Of a DNA stretch of 64,000 bases, positions 1-11,834 are shown piece by piece (the stretch's first letter is position 1; every line of letters begins with the position of its first letter). The DNA comes from Tillus elongatus (Eukaryota > Arthropoda > Insecta > Coleoptera > Cleridae), in the NCBI GenBank assembly GCA_964006375.1, contig OZ023269.1:127853309-127917308 (forward strand). Reading direction: 5' to 3'. The translations under genes and the position numbers were made by a program. The notes beneath the pieces were generated by a model that was given only the letters and a program-made list of their open reading frames with translations, was not told where the DNA came from and searched no databases.

Positions 1-157
1 CAAATTTACTTAAATCTTAAAACTTTCATCTCCTTTTTATCAATTTACTTTTATACAAAAACTCGCTAAAAAATTCATCGGAATAACAACAATCAGATTA
101 GATAACCGTAAAGTGAAATGATACTAAAAAAATGGATTAAAAAGTAAATACACTAAC

Positions 158-230
158 TAGGATTAGAACTCGTCATCTGGGAGTCAATTATACGATGTAC
201 AGGGACCTAACCGACTGAGCTACGCTTGAC
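158..230 (-). promoter_or_regulatory. tRNA-like pol III box pair inside family B
   Basis: Read on the minus strand there is an A-box-like TAGCTCAGTCGG near 206-222 and a B-box-like GAGTTCTAATCC at 160-171, at roughly tRNA spacing. No good cloverleaf stems are visible, so this looks like a decayed tRNA-derived promoter and not a working tRNA gene. Confidence 0.5.
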
Positions 231-274
231 ATGTATTTACTAGCTGGTATATCCCATAATACATGTTAATTGTT

Positions 275-390
<116 letters not shown>

Positions 391-559
391 ATATTAAAAT
401 TGAAACTGACCCCGAATATGGATTCTAGGGGGCCTAATTCGCGGTGACTTGAAGAAATTTTTTCAAAATCAAAAGTCGGGATCTACTCATTAATGAATTT
501 TTTGAAGAAAAATCACTAAAAGAGATAAATTCGCTGAGGGAAAAGACAGTAGGAAACAA

Positions 560-890
560 AATAAATGACCAACGATTCCATTCCATAGGGTACGCAGATG
601 ACACATTAAAATCTGCTAGAAAAGGTGAGAGAAGAAAGATGCTTGTTTAAAGAAATTGAAAGGAGGAAGGCAAAATTTATTGGTCATATTCTGAGACACA
701 ATAACTTTCTGACAACGTTATTTAAAGGACGTATATCAAAAAAAGTGAAGAAGTAAACCGAGGAGAAAATTTCTGGAAAACCTGGCAAAACTGATAAAGT
801 GTGGAAGCTACAATGGAATGAAGAGAGCTGCTGGAGAGAGAGAATCATGGTTGCGACGACAGGGCTATATCTCCGTTAGATTGTGATGAT
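560..890 (+). pseudogene. RTE-like LINE, internally deleted 3' end
   Basis: Starts in the reverse transcriptase with the catalytic motif GYADDT, then jumps by internal deletion to the C-terminal region. That region reads RRKAKFIGHILRHNNF, PRRKFLENLAKLIKCGSY and RESWLRRQGYISVRL over several frames. It ends in TGATGATGAT, like the short tandem 3' tails of RTE-type LINEs. Frameshifts and stops make it inactive. The clade call is from the conserved C-terminal phrase and is moderate. The head of family B lies just upstream, so the 5' end is truncated. Confidence 0.6.
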
Positions 891-1455
891 GATTAATGAC
901 TGCCAAGGACGATAAAGTAATGAATTTTTTTTATTTTACACTTTTACTTTGAATAAAGGGACTTGAAATGCAATAACTAATCTAGAGGATGTTCTTGGTT
1001 CAATCAGTGTTACGTTTTAGGCCATTAGAATACTATTAGAGGGTCAGAATACAGGTCACGCTAGACCAGGCATGAAGTCTCGCTTTGATTATTTCATAAT
1101 TACCGTACTTGCCTCTTGCATTAGGCACTTCTTGTTCAAAACCATTAACGCCTTGTGCTCTTGTTTATTTAGATATTATTAGCTTACACTTTCAACAACC
1201 TCTTGTTTTGTAGATTGCATAATCTCCATTAGGTCATCAGTATTTACAAAGGTTGCTAAATATATGTAGTTAGTTACGCAGTCTTCATTTAAAGGTGGCC
1301 AGGCTAATCTCAATACCCTAAAAATGACTTCAAATATTAAAATTTGTCAGAGTATATTAAACTTTTAGAAAATATTATTAGGACCAACAACTTTGGCAAA
1401 ATTGTTGGTGGAGCATCGACTATTAATTGTGAAATGAAGATGATAACAAATTTTA
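891..1455. other. Unassigned AT-rich sequence
   Basis: I see no gene, known repeat module or RNA gene here. Confidence 0.6.
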
Positions 1456-1727
1456 AGTGACTTTTAGTGTGTGTGTGTGTGTGTGTGTGTCTGTTTTGTT
1501 TCTGTAACGTCGGCTTATTTCCGCGACTATGGCCAATCACCGACGCCAGGGAGCAGTTTTACCTCACTATCCTGGACATTTTGCCGAACCCCTGCCTTTC
1601 TGTAAGAAGGGTAGGGATCTTTAACGTGCCCAACATCGCATGGATACGGGACCGACGGCTTTACGCCCTCTCCAAAGGGCGAAACGCGCAGACATTCAAC
1701 CACCGAGGTTCTTAGTGACTTTTAGTG
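1456..1727 (-). mobile_element. SINE copy with 14-bp target duplication
   Basis: The insertion 1470-1713 is flanked by AGTGACTTTTAGTG at 1456-1469 and 1714-1727, a perfect 14-bp direct repeat. Read on the minus strand it starts with CCTCGGTGGTT, the first bases of the tRNA-like head seen at 44504, and then jumps directly to the body (TCGGTGATTGGCCATAGTCG, GACGTTA). It ends in a (CA)n-type tail, seen as (TG)n at 1468-1491. The tRNA head is therefore mostly deleted. It lies just upstream of a family B head whose first bases are part of the target duplication. Confidence 0.8.
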
Positions 1728-1843
1728 AATTTTCTTTTAAAAAATTCACTAATGAGATCACGACTTTTGAATTTTGAAAAAATTTGTTGAAGTGAGTGCG
1801 AACTAGCCCCCCTAGAACCCATAGCCAGTGTCAGTTTCAGTTT

Positions 1844-2455
<612 letters not shown>

Positions 2456-2534
<79 letters not shown>

Positions 2535-2568
2535 ATGTATGTATGTATGTATGTATGTATGTATGTAT
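2456..2568. repeat. (TA)n followed by (GTAT)n
   Basis: TA array to 2526, then GTGTGTAT and about nine GTAT units to 2568. This is the right half of the split family B array. Confidence 0.95.
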
Positions 2569-2957
2569 CACACCGATAACTCAAAAAATTATGGATCGAT
2601 TTTGAGAAAATTTTATAAATACCTTCCTTTTCTAAGTGGCTTGGATAAACTCGTTAGCCAGGAAAATCGGCCCAAGGTTTTCCAGTAAATTTTGTGTTTT
2701 CTTTCGAAAAAAAAATATATCTCCATAAATAACAAAGTAAATCTAAGAAAGTTAAAACGTCAAAATTGATGATTATGGTACGAGTAAAAATACGACACGA
2801 AATGACTAACAAGCTCCCAGATCTGTGCCTAAGTTTTTATTTTCCTTCATTCCGTTAAAATACGAGCAAAAAAGCCATTGTAAATAAAAAATTGTTTGGT
2901 GTAAACAGTAAATTTAGACAATTAACATACTACCGGATATACCTGCTAGTATGTCCT

Positions 2958-3036
2958 GTCGAACGTAGCCGAGTTGGCTAAACCCTGTACATTCGATAAT
3001 CGAGTCCTATATGACGAGTTCTAATCCTAGTTAGAG
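2958..3036 (+). promoter_or_regulatory. tRNA-like pol III box pair in family B copy 2
   Basis: A-box-like CGTAGCCGAGTTGGCTAA and B-box-like GAGTTCTAATCC (3016-3027). A cloverleaf is not convincing. Confidence 0.5.
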
Positions 3037-3150
3037 ATTAAACTTTTTATAATTTTTTTAGTCTCATCTCACTTTACTGTTATCTGATTAGATTATTGTT
3101 ATTCCGATGAATTTTTTAGCGAGTTTTTGTACAAAAATATATATTTAAGT

Positions 3151-4738
3151 TATGATCTCGCTAGTTTAGAAAAATTGGAATTCAAAAACTCTATTTGCCA
3201 TTTATGATACATTTAGTTGTTACAATGCAACCTATAGTAAGCTTCTTCTAGAATTGTAATAGTATGTACCATTTAGCAGCTCTATTTTTTGACATCAGAA
3301 TGGTGAGTTTATTCGGTTCCTATCTCTGGTAACACCTTTTATACCTGTAGATGATGCAATGGCCTGTATTAGTTGATTGAAATACGCATGCGTAGCAGGC
3401 AGATGTCCAATGGTATGTACGGCAGGGCCTCTTGATTCCTTTTTGTTGCCAATTGCAAGGAGCCAGATTCTCATTAACTTGAAAATCGCTTAATATTTTA
3501 AGAGAGTATCTGTAGTTCAAGTGCCCTTCTCACAATTTGCTGGCGATATCACTTCACCTTGGTGGAAACTTCCGTTCTGTCAAAATTGCAGGTAAAGTCG
3601 ACGTCCCAGGTGGCAGTAATCGTAGATGTCGTTGATGTTCCAGTCTTCTTGTTGTGATAGTTCTTGTTGTTCGCTCTATGTATATCTTTCCGCATTCGCG
3701 TATCATCTAAGATATCGACAAAACGGAGGTTCTTGCCAGAGTAAAGGAATATTGCCAGCAAATCAGGCGCATGAAATACAAAGATGTCTTAAGAATCTCA
3801 ATCGAGATGACGGCATAATTTAAGTCGCAATTACTAACAGAAGGGATCCCACAGACCCTGATAACAGTGCACTGTACATACCATTGGAAAAATTAATTAT
3901 GACGTCAACTGCAACGATGTCACTTTCTGGTAGACGTGCGTCATCCACGGCCAGTCAATCAATACAGGCGGTTGCATCATCCACAGGTATAAGAAAGGCT
4001 ATCAAAGCGATTTCTGCATGGTTTCACTCCAGCTACTTAGGAAGACAGGAGCTAGAGACTACGGCAAAACAGCTCGAAGATTATTTAGCATTATAAACAA
4101 CACGAGCTGGAATATTATAAAACTGTCGGTTAATATATTCTGTTTGTTATGAAATTTTTTGAAGTTTAGCACTCTACGTTGACCTCCCGCGTAGAATTTT
4201 TTTCAGATCCATATAATCTAATTGTTGCCTAACCTAGAAACATGATATCTTGTATATCAGGTAGTCTTTATAAAGATTATTTTTGTCCACAATGTTTTAT
4301 CAAGGTAGATCCAGTAATTTCAAAGATAAATAATTTTTTTAATAAAAATTTATTGATAGGTAAGATAATATCAGATTAATGGTTCTTGAAACCACATCAA
4401 AGCAGTTCATTAACCTTTTACACGATATTAGAATAAATTGTCTACACCCTATACAAAAATTAGATACCACATAGCGAGCTCATGCAGTATCGATGTTAAA
4501 ATGAAATTGTAACGAATAAAATTCTGCGCGTGACAAAGTTTAAAACACCTGCTGTAGCTACGACTATGCTATAATAAAACCATATCTGCAAACTAATACA
4601 ATCATAATTTCATCTAAAACTATATGTGGCATATATATTCTCTCAGCGTATAACAATTTTACTAACTAAAACGTACTTTTTTGCATTTTTGGTCTCAGTG
4701 AGATCACTAACTTACTGCTCTAAAAAATAGTGCTGCAA
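3151..4738. other. Unassigned sequence with a small unrecognised reading frame
   Basis: No repeat family from elsewhere in the window is visible. The segment 3300-4100 has more balanced base composition than its surroundings. It contains a 70-codon plus-strand frame at 3884-4096 (begins MEKLIMTSTAT, rich in Ser, Thr and Ala) and minus-strand frames at 3320-3520 and 3549-3761. I recognise none of them and see no splice context that would make them exons. It could be single-copy sequence or an old transposon. Confidence 0.4.
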
Positions 4739-4788
4739 TTTTAATTTAATTTAATTTAATTTAATTTAATTTAATTTAATTTAATTTA
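4739..4788. repeat. (TTTAA)n tail of a minus-strand LINE
   Basis: Ten pentanucleotide units directly after the 3' end of the LINE at 4790-6600. Short tandem tails are typical of several non-LTR clades. Confidence 0.85.
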
Positions 4789-4789
4789 T

Positions 4790-6600
4790 ACGGGGAAACT
4801 CCACTAAGTGCTACAATACAAGTAAAAGTACAAAACAAATAAAATATGCACACATAAATCTACAAAGAATCACAGAAGAACTGCCACACAAAAGATACAC
4901 AGTCAGTTCAGCAGTCCACTGCAACAACAGACGCAACCATATGCCTTGTGAAAGCAGACAGTGAAACACAAAAAATGTCAAAATTGCCAACCGCAGTGAT
5001 CTCATTCATGATACGTAGATCTCTATCGATAGGTGAATTAAGTCCATAATTAGTGCGGTGGAATGGGACAAAAAACAAGTTATATGACCTTAACACTCTG
5101 TTAGGTACATTCAGGCCGATTCTGCCAAGAATCTCATTGGAGTCCACAAAACCATTCACAATTTTGAATATAAAACAGAGTCCGGCCACTGCTCTGCGGG
5201 CTTTAAGAGAGCTCAGCGTTAACAAACTTTGTATCTCCCCATAGTCATGATCAGGTATGGAATAACCAAGTCTATAAGAGCAGTGCCGCAGAAAGGCATG
5301 CTGCACACTTTCAACAGCCCATGTGTGGCTGGCATAATAAGAGGAGCACACTACCGATGCATACTCGAGTACACTTCTAACAATAGAACAGTAAACACAT
5401 CTGACGGTATCCAATGAAAAAAGTCTACAGTTTCTCACAACAAAGCCCAAAAGTTTAGAGGCTTTCATGGTAATATTCTTTATGTGCTGTATAAAAGTCA
5501 TCTGTTTATCCACTGTAACACCAAGATCCTTGATCTGGTTAACATAAGACAAAAGCTTACCGTTTATACTTATGAAGTCCCGAACTTCCTCCCTCCTCTG
5601 AAAAAGCTGATATGCGAGCATTTGCTGATGTTAAGATTTAATTTGTTGTCAAAGCACCATAAACAGAAACGCTCCAAATCATCCTGCAGATCCTGCTGAT
5701 CCTGAAGGCTATTTATCACCTTAAACAGCTTCATATCATCAGCAAACAGCAGACGCTCACTACCAGCAAAGATATGGACCACATCGTTAATAAAAAGATT
5801 GAATAAAAGTGGTGAACAGTGACCTCCCTGAGGGACACCAGCTGTCATGTGAACAATATCTGAATAAAATTTAGCAACTTTGACTCTCTGAGTTCTGCCA
5901 GTCAGAAAACTCTCAAACCACGCCATCAAACAATCATTGAAGCCAAGCCCGTGTAATTTAGATAGCAGGAGTGAATGATCGACTGTATTAAAGGCCCTGC
6001 TGAAGTCAGTATATATATATAACATCAACCTGATTACCAGACTCCAAGGCATCCAGTACCGTTGACTGAAGAATAATCAGGTTAGTAACTATGGACCTGT
6101 TAGCACAAAAACCATGCTGCTGCTGCATTAAAAGACCCTTACATGACCACGACAGCTTGTCGTAAACCAGGGCATCGAACACTTTTGGAATTGATGATTG
6201 GACACAGATGCTTCTGTATTTTTTTATCTCATCTCTGTCACAGGCATCGAGAAGCTCTCCTTCCAGGAATCAGGAAAGATTGAAGACCGCAAAGATGAAT
6301 TGAAGAGAATATGTAGAGGCACGCTCAATGTACAGGCACAACGTTTTAGACCAATATCTGGTACACCATCTGGACCAGCCACAACTCCATCACGAAGAGC
6401 AAAAATCCTTTCATAAATGTGAGAAATAGATATTTCGGAACAGCTCACATACATACTGTAGCGATTATTACTGCCAGAAACCAGTGACGAAGCCGCCGCA
6501 GCTGCAACAGTGTTCGATGTATACACAGAGGAGAAGAAACTACCAAATAAATTCGAAATCTCCTGGGCAGTGAATGTGAGAGCAATGTGCTTAGATGGCT
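4790..6600 (-). pseudogene. CR1/Jockey-type LINE, 5' truncated, reverse transcriptase relic
   Basis: Reading from 6600 down, several frames join into one reverse transcriptase. The linker is near 6526 (ISHIYERIFALRDGVVAGPDG) and the first catalytic region is IYTDFSRAFNTVDH near 6010. The GVPQG motif reads TAGVPQGGHCSPLLF. The second catalytic motif reads LLFADDMKLF near 5750. The thumb region reads IKDLGVTVDKQMTFIQHIKN, and the C-terminal part ends near 4908. Frameshifts near 5570-5620 and a break before 6052 disable it. The endonuclease is missing. The 3' end is the (TTTAA)n tail. It is not closely related to LINE family A. The clade is inferred from motif style. Confidence 0.8.
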
Positions 6601-6716
6601 AGGATACATAGAACCAATGGATAGTAACAGGATGATAAGTAAAATTTATAATGGAGACCATATTGATGGTAAAAGAGGTTGTGGAGTCCAGAAAAGCCTG
6701 GTCAAATATCGTATAT
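6587..6716 (+). pseudogene. LINE C-terminal fragment (RTE-like)
   Basis: Decoded as LRWLGYIEPMDSNRM, then KIYNGDHIDGKRG, a phrase typical of the C-terminus of RTE-like LINEs. It is wedged between the minus-strand LINE ending at 6600 and LINE family A copy 1. Confidence 0.5.
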
Positions 6717-7949
6717 TCTTTTAATACCAGGAAAGCCTCTGGCCTTGACGAGATCCCAGCAATTGTTCTCAAAAAATGCGCACCAGAACTTGCTCCTGTC
6801 CTGATTCGTCTGTTTCAGACATCTTACAATAGAGGCATATTCCCTAGTAACTAGAAAACTGCTTGAGTACAACCCGTCCCCAAGAAAGGATCCAAAGCGC
6901 TTCCTAGCAACTACAGGCCTATTTCTCTCCTTTCAGGTTGGAAAAGTATATAAACACCGAATTATTAAATTTCTTGAAAAACACAGTCTAATCCACGATA
7001 GGCAGTATGGATTCCGCCAGCGCAGATCAACTGTCGACCTGCTTTCCTTTGTCACCCATTCTTGGAAGAAGTCTATGGAATTACACGGTGAATCCCAGAT
7101 TGTCGCTCTAGACATAACTAAAGCATTCGGCCAGGTCTGGCACGCAGCGCTGCTTAATAAACTTCCGGCCTATGGCCTACCTGGACAGCAAATTTCCTCT
7201 CCAACCGGAGCATTTCTGTTATCGTGGATGGCCATTCCTATAAACTGTATCCAATTAATGCAGAAGTCCCTCGAGGTTCAGCTTTAGCTTTAGTTATTCA
7301 AAGTAATGAGTCTTTTTCACTTGTTGGCATTTCTGTGGATCGAAATCTCAATTGGCACCAACATGTTACATCAATTGCAGAAGCGGCTGCTAAGAAATTA
7401 GGTTTCCTCTTCCGGGCTCGCAAATACTTTTCACCAGCCAATCTCTATACCTTATATACTTCACAAATAAGGCCAAACCTCGAATACTGCTCCCACATCT
7501 GGGATGCCGCTGCCGCTTCTAGGCTCGCTATCCTGGACTCCATTCAGAAGAGAGCGTCTCATCGGTGACCCTACCCTCACCCAAAGGCTGCCATCCCTTG
7601 CTCACCGACGTGCATTCTCTCTCTCTCTCTCTTTTACAGATATCTGCACGGGCACTGCTCGGAGAAGTTTTCTTCCATAGTTCCTCCACCTGCTGCCCCC
7701 AACAGATCTACCAGGGGAACAGCCTTTTACTGTCCAGGTCACCAGACATAGAATATCTTGTTATGCCCGCTCTTTTGTCCCGAGAACTTGCAAGTTGTGA
7801 AATTCCTTGCCGGCACATGTTTTTCCTTCTCCTCCACACCTCCAAACCTTTAAGTCCAGCATTAACAGGTTGCCTCTTTCGTCCTTGTCGACACCCACGG
7901 TACGATAGTATTAAGGCTGTGAGCCCTCTTGGTGTGTTGTTGAAAAAAA
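6717..7949 (+). pseudogene. LINE family A, copy A1 (internally deleted)
   Basis: Begins at the reverse transcriptase palm (KASGLDEIPAIVLKKCAPEL). It continues through several frames (SNYRPISLL; VALDITKAFGQVWHAALLNK with the first catalytic Asp). After VPRGSALAL it jumps to VIQSNESFSLVGIS, so about 300 nt including the YADD motif are missing. The C-terminal part (LGFLFRARKYFSPANLYTLY, LEYCSHIWDAAAAS) follows, with a CT run at 7616-7632. The 3' end is GTGTGTTGTTGAAAAAAA near 7949. This is the first of six copies of the family in the window. Confidence 0.8.
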
Positions 7950-8079
7950 TTATCGTGAGTGATACATTAAAGGAGAAAGCTGTCAAAAGTTTGTGTGATA
8001 AGAAAGCGTACATTCAAAGATGTGTGAATTTGGGAGAAGCTGTGCATGGAGAAATATTGTAGGAGATAGCGTAGGCGTT

Positions 8080-8162
8080 GTAGTGTGCTTACAGACTGGC
8101 GGCAAAGATTTATGGTTGCGACGACGTGGGGACATCGCCTTGATACTGTGATGATGTGTAAA
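8080..8162 (+). pseudogene. RTE-like LINE 3' tail
   Basis: Decodes to GKDLWLRRRGDIALI followed by TGATGATGTG, the same C-terminal phrase and tail type as at 840-890. Confidence 0.5.
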
Positions 8163-8764
8163 TAATTGTTGTACGAGCCTTGTATATGAAAGTAGATTAA
8201 CAGGCGAAAATTCAAAATCGAAAATAGAAATGCAATGTATTGGAGACATCGCAGTCATCCATGGGGAGTTGAAACATAGAACAAAGTTGAAACAGAGAAT
8301 AGCACAGTGTATAGAAGCGCTAAGAGACCAGACCAGAGTAGTTCGATTGTGGCAATATGTCGAGTACAGTATGCAGGGTATTGAGATTCCTAGTCGATTT
8401 ATTTGCTGTCATACCTCCAATGGAGCCTGTGTAGTCAGAGGATTCAGAGGTCCACCGCTGGGAGAGCGCCCTTCTGCGTTCTCTCGGCCTCTGTTTTATA
8501 CGATGATCCACAGGGGGGAGTATTATTCATTAAACCCTTGCAGCTATGGCTAGCTTGCTTGCTTGGGATCCGTTCGGACAATTAAATTAACTTATATTTT
8601 TATTTCGTATTACCAATCAGACCACGATATTTATATATAATTTTTAATAGGATTTGATGTCTATTATATTGAATCAATGTTATATACGATTCGTATATTT
8701 GCGTAGTGGTATATTTTATGCCTAATACATCAAATTAAACTCATGATGTAGCAAGTGCGTTACA
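8163..8764. other. Unassigned sequence
   Basis: A 107-codon plus-strand frame at 8230-8553 (begins MQCIGDIAVIHGELKH) has no recognised domain. The neighbouring RTE tail suggests decayed transposon sequence, but I cannot assign it. Confidence 0.35.
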
Positions 8765-8907
8765 GTAGCGATTTTTAGTGAATTTTCTTTAAAAAAAAAG
8801 TCACTATTGAGGAGATCCCAACTTTTGAATTTTGCAAAAATTTCTTCAAATGACCGCGAACTAATCCCCCTAGAACCGATATCCAGGGTCAGTTTCATTT
8901 TTTATAT

Positions 8908-8910
<3 letters not shown>

Positions 8911-8983
<73 letters not shown>
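8911..8983. repeat. (TA)n microsatellite
   Basis: Internal array of family B copy 3, flanked left by TTTATATGTT and right by AATGGTCCGATTTTG. Confidence 0.97.
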
Positions 8984-8985
<2 letters not shown>

Positions 8986-9472
8986 ATGGTCCGATTTTGA
9001 TCAAATTTGGCATATACCTTCCCTTTGCAAGTGGCTTGGATAAGATTGTTAATCAGGAAAATCGACCTAGGTTTTCCCGAAAAATTTTGTTTTCTTTCGA
9101 AAAAAAATTATATCTTCGGAAATAACAAAGTAAGGGCAAACAAATTCGTACGATAGTTTCTGTCATAAAGGGTATCGTATGTACCAAAATTCAGATATCT
9201 GTCTTAAAAGACAAAAGGGGTAAACTAATTTTTAATTAATTAAATCTTATTCACGAAAGTTAAAACGTCAAAATTGATTGATCAGAATCTGAGTGAAAAA
9301 TACTACAAGAAATGACCAACAAGCTTCTAGATATGTGTCTAAGTCGTTATTTTCCTTTATTTTGTTAAAATATGAGCAAAAAATTCATTGCAAATCAAAA
9401 TGGTTTTGTGTAAATTGTAAAACTTTGAACAATTAACATGTATTATGGGATATACCTGCTAGTAAATACATG

Positions 9473-9546
9473 TCGAGTGTAGTTCAGTGGGCTGAGTCCC
9501 CGTACGTCGTATAATCGACTCCTACATGACGAGTTCTAATCCTAGT
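9473..9546 (+). promoter_or_regulatory. tRNA-like pol III box pair in family B copy 3
   Basis: A-box-like TAGTTCAGTGGGCTGAG at ~9480 and B-box-like GAGTTCTAATCC at 9531-9542, ~50 nt apart as in tRNA genes. No stable acceptor or T stem is visible. Confidence 0.55.
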
Positions 9547-9869
9547 TAACCTTTAATTTGCAACAATTTTTTTTAGTCTCATTTCACTTTACCGTTATCT
9601 AATCAGAATGTTGTTATTCCGATGAATTTTTTAGCGAGTTTTTATGTAAAAAGTAATTTGATAAAGAGAACATGAAAGTTTTAAGATTTAGTTCAACTTG
9701 AGTAGCATATATGGTTGTTTGTGATTGCCCTAACTTGAAACCGTTTGATATTTAATACAATCCTAGACTTTTTCCGTGGCTTCGCAAGTGCTTGGTTTAG
9801 TGAATTTTCTTTAAAAAAATCACTAACGAAAAGATCCCGACTTTTGATTTTAGAAAAAATGTATATAGG

Positions 9870-11325
9870 GTGAACAATTTATCAAAATTTGGGTCTATAA
9901 GTTTAAAGACAAAAAAGTTAGTGGCACTTAAAGAAAAAAAAATGGGGTTTTTCTGAAAACGTAAAAAGTCGCGATTTGAAACGTCAAAATTAGGCAAAGA
10001 ACCTGAAAGAAATACGGATTGTGTAAAGAATGTTCTGCAAACCCATAACTTTTAGCTTCAATCATCATTGCCCTTCATTTTACTAAAATATTTCCAGAAA
10101 ATTCATTTCAAATAGACCCTTTCTCTGATGCTGTGGCAGTAGCTTTAGTTAAGTTTATGGTTTAACGGTCTATAATTTTTAGCTAATTATCGTAGAAAAA
10201 ATTCGTTAATGAGGAGAAAAAGATATCTGCAAATGAGCGCCAACTAGGCCCCCTAGAATCCATATCCGAGTTTACTTTCTGTTTACATATATACAGGGTG
10301 GCGCATTTCTATGGTAAAGCCCAATATAATTGTTATTATGCAAGATACGAAAAAAAATTGTATACGTTACCTATAGGGCCTCTTGAGCTGCATCTCGGAA
10401 ACATTTAAAGTATTTTCGGAAGATTTTTGTACATTTTCAAGCAAGTTATTTTGATAAAATATGTTTTTTTAAAATTTCATCAACACACCATAAATACTAT
10501 CGTACCGTGGGTGTCGACAAGGAGGAAAGAGGCTACTTGTTAATTCTGGACTTGAAGGTTTGGAGGTTCGGAGAAGGGAAACCATGTGCCGGCAAGGAAT
10601 TCCACAATTTGGAAGTCCTCGGGACAAAAGAGCGGGCATAACAATGTCTGGTGACCTGGACAGTAAAAGGGTGCATTCGCTCTGTTCTCCTGGTAGATCT
10701 GTTGGGGGCAGCAGGTGGAGGAACTATGGAAGAAAGCTCCTCTGAGCAGTGCCCGTGCAGATATCTATAAAAGAGAGAGAGGTCACCACCGGCATGTCGG
10801 TGGGCAAGGGATGGCAGCCTTTGGGTGAGGGTAGGGTCACCGATGAGACGTATTGCTTTCTTCTGAATGGAGTCCAGGATAGCGAGTGTAGAAGCAGCAG
10901 CAGCACCCCAGATGTGGGAGCAGTATTCGCGGTTTGGTCTTATTTGTGAAGTATATAAGGTATAGAGATTAGCTGGTGAAAAGTATTTGCGAGCCCGGAA
11001 GAGGAAATCGAATTTCTTAGCAGCCGCTTCTGCAATTGATGTAACATGTTGGTGCCAATTGAGATTTCGATCCACAGAAATGCCAAGGGAAAAGGACTCA
11101 TTGCTTTGAATAACTTGGTTGTTTATTGTGATGGGTCTAGGGCTGGTGTATCTCTTATGAGAAAGAAAGCAAGACTGTGATTTAGTGGGGTTGAATTGTA
11201 CATTGTTTCTACTATATAGGTTATACCGGTGACCAAATTGATGCCTGCTTGCATTAAAGAGACATATTTGCTGTGAACATTTTTATAAAAATTCACTTCT
11301 ATAACGCACTTGCCGCGTCCAGACT
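9870..11325 (-). repeat. Composite M-D-B repeat interrupted by a LINE
   Basis: Reading the minus strand from 11325: an M terminus (GTCTGGACGCGGCAAGTGCG) and M interior to 11203, then LINE copy A2 (11202-10475). M interior resumes at 10474, followed by part of module D (ending CAGGGTGGCGCATTTCT near 10292) and a family-B-like head (10280-10165). A ~270-nt tail (GCATCAGAGAAAGGG, GACGTTTCAAATC) runs to ~9870. The same order occurs uninterrupted at 19732-20611 and partly at 48835-49975. Confidence 0.65.
10475..11202 (-). pseudogene. LINE family A, copy A2 (5' truncated) nested in an M repeat
   Basis: Only the 3' third is present: SVDRNLNWHQHVTSIAEAAA, LFRARKYFSPANLYTLYTSQ, IRLIGDPTLTQRLPSLAHR, FVPRTSKLWNSLPAHGF. 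The longest uninterrupted frame is 180 codons (11075-10533). The 3' end (TACTATCGTACCGTGGGT on the plus strand) is near 10495. The 5' junction at ~11202 overlaps GTACA, which is shared by LINE and target. No catalytic motif remains. Confidence 0.85.
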
Positions 11326-11834
11326 TTTTTATAAATTTTTACCCATATGAGTAAAGTTATCGTAGTCAGAATGAAGAACGCATCTACTCGTATTGATTTG
11401 ATGAATTCTTGATTTTGATGATATTTTTTTGTGGAAATAGAATGCGCACTGAATACAAAGAGTGCTATTTGAGTAGTAAAGGTCATCGTGAATAAAAATT
11501 AATAAACTTAAAGAATAAAACTTGTTATCACTGATACTAGTTAGAGTGATATGTTATTAGAAAATTTATGTTTTGGTGTCAGTTTAGTAGTTTAGTGTAT
11601 TTAACCGTGGAAATATCTATCAAAATGATATTACCAAAAAAATATAAAGCAATTTTTTTAAATTGAAGTCATGTTTTTGAATAGTATGGAGAGCTAACAT
11701 AGTTGTTGAGGTATGAAACTTGGAGTGTGGATGATATATCTGAGTATGGGCTCGATCGTTCATCTTTCGTAAAGACAACCAAGTAAGTCAAGGATAAAAT
11801 CATAAATTTATTTGGTGTTTAGAGATCCCATTCC
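11326..11834. other. Unassigned AT-rich sequence
   Basis: No recognisable gene or repeat module. Confidence 0.5.

Larger units (their letters stand above)
8765..9863 (+). repeat. Family B repeat, copy 3, near full length
   Basis: Best plus-strand example of the family order. The head 8775-8910 (AGTGAATTTTCTTT palindrome, CCCCCTAGAACC, CAGGGTCAGTTTC) leads to (TA)n 8911-8983. The mid section follows (GGTCCGATTTTGATC, TTTTCCCGAAAAATTTTG), then the tRNA-like part 9473-9546 and the tail to 9796. A second head starts at 9797 and is cut off near 9863. No protein is encoded. Confidence 0.75.

Noticed and set aside
158..232. Functional tRNA genes at the A/B-box pairs of family B (also near 2958, 9473, 21060, 52520)
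   Set aside because: No complete cloverleaf stems can be drawn and the boxes recur inside a dispersed repeat, so they are tRNA-derived promoter relics.
5053..5699. Plus-strand open frames at 5053-5244, 5229-5417 and 5484-5699
   Set aside because: They are antisense to a clear minus-strand reverse transcriptase.
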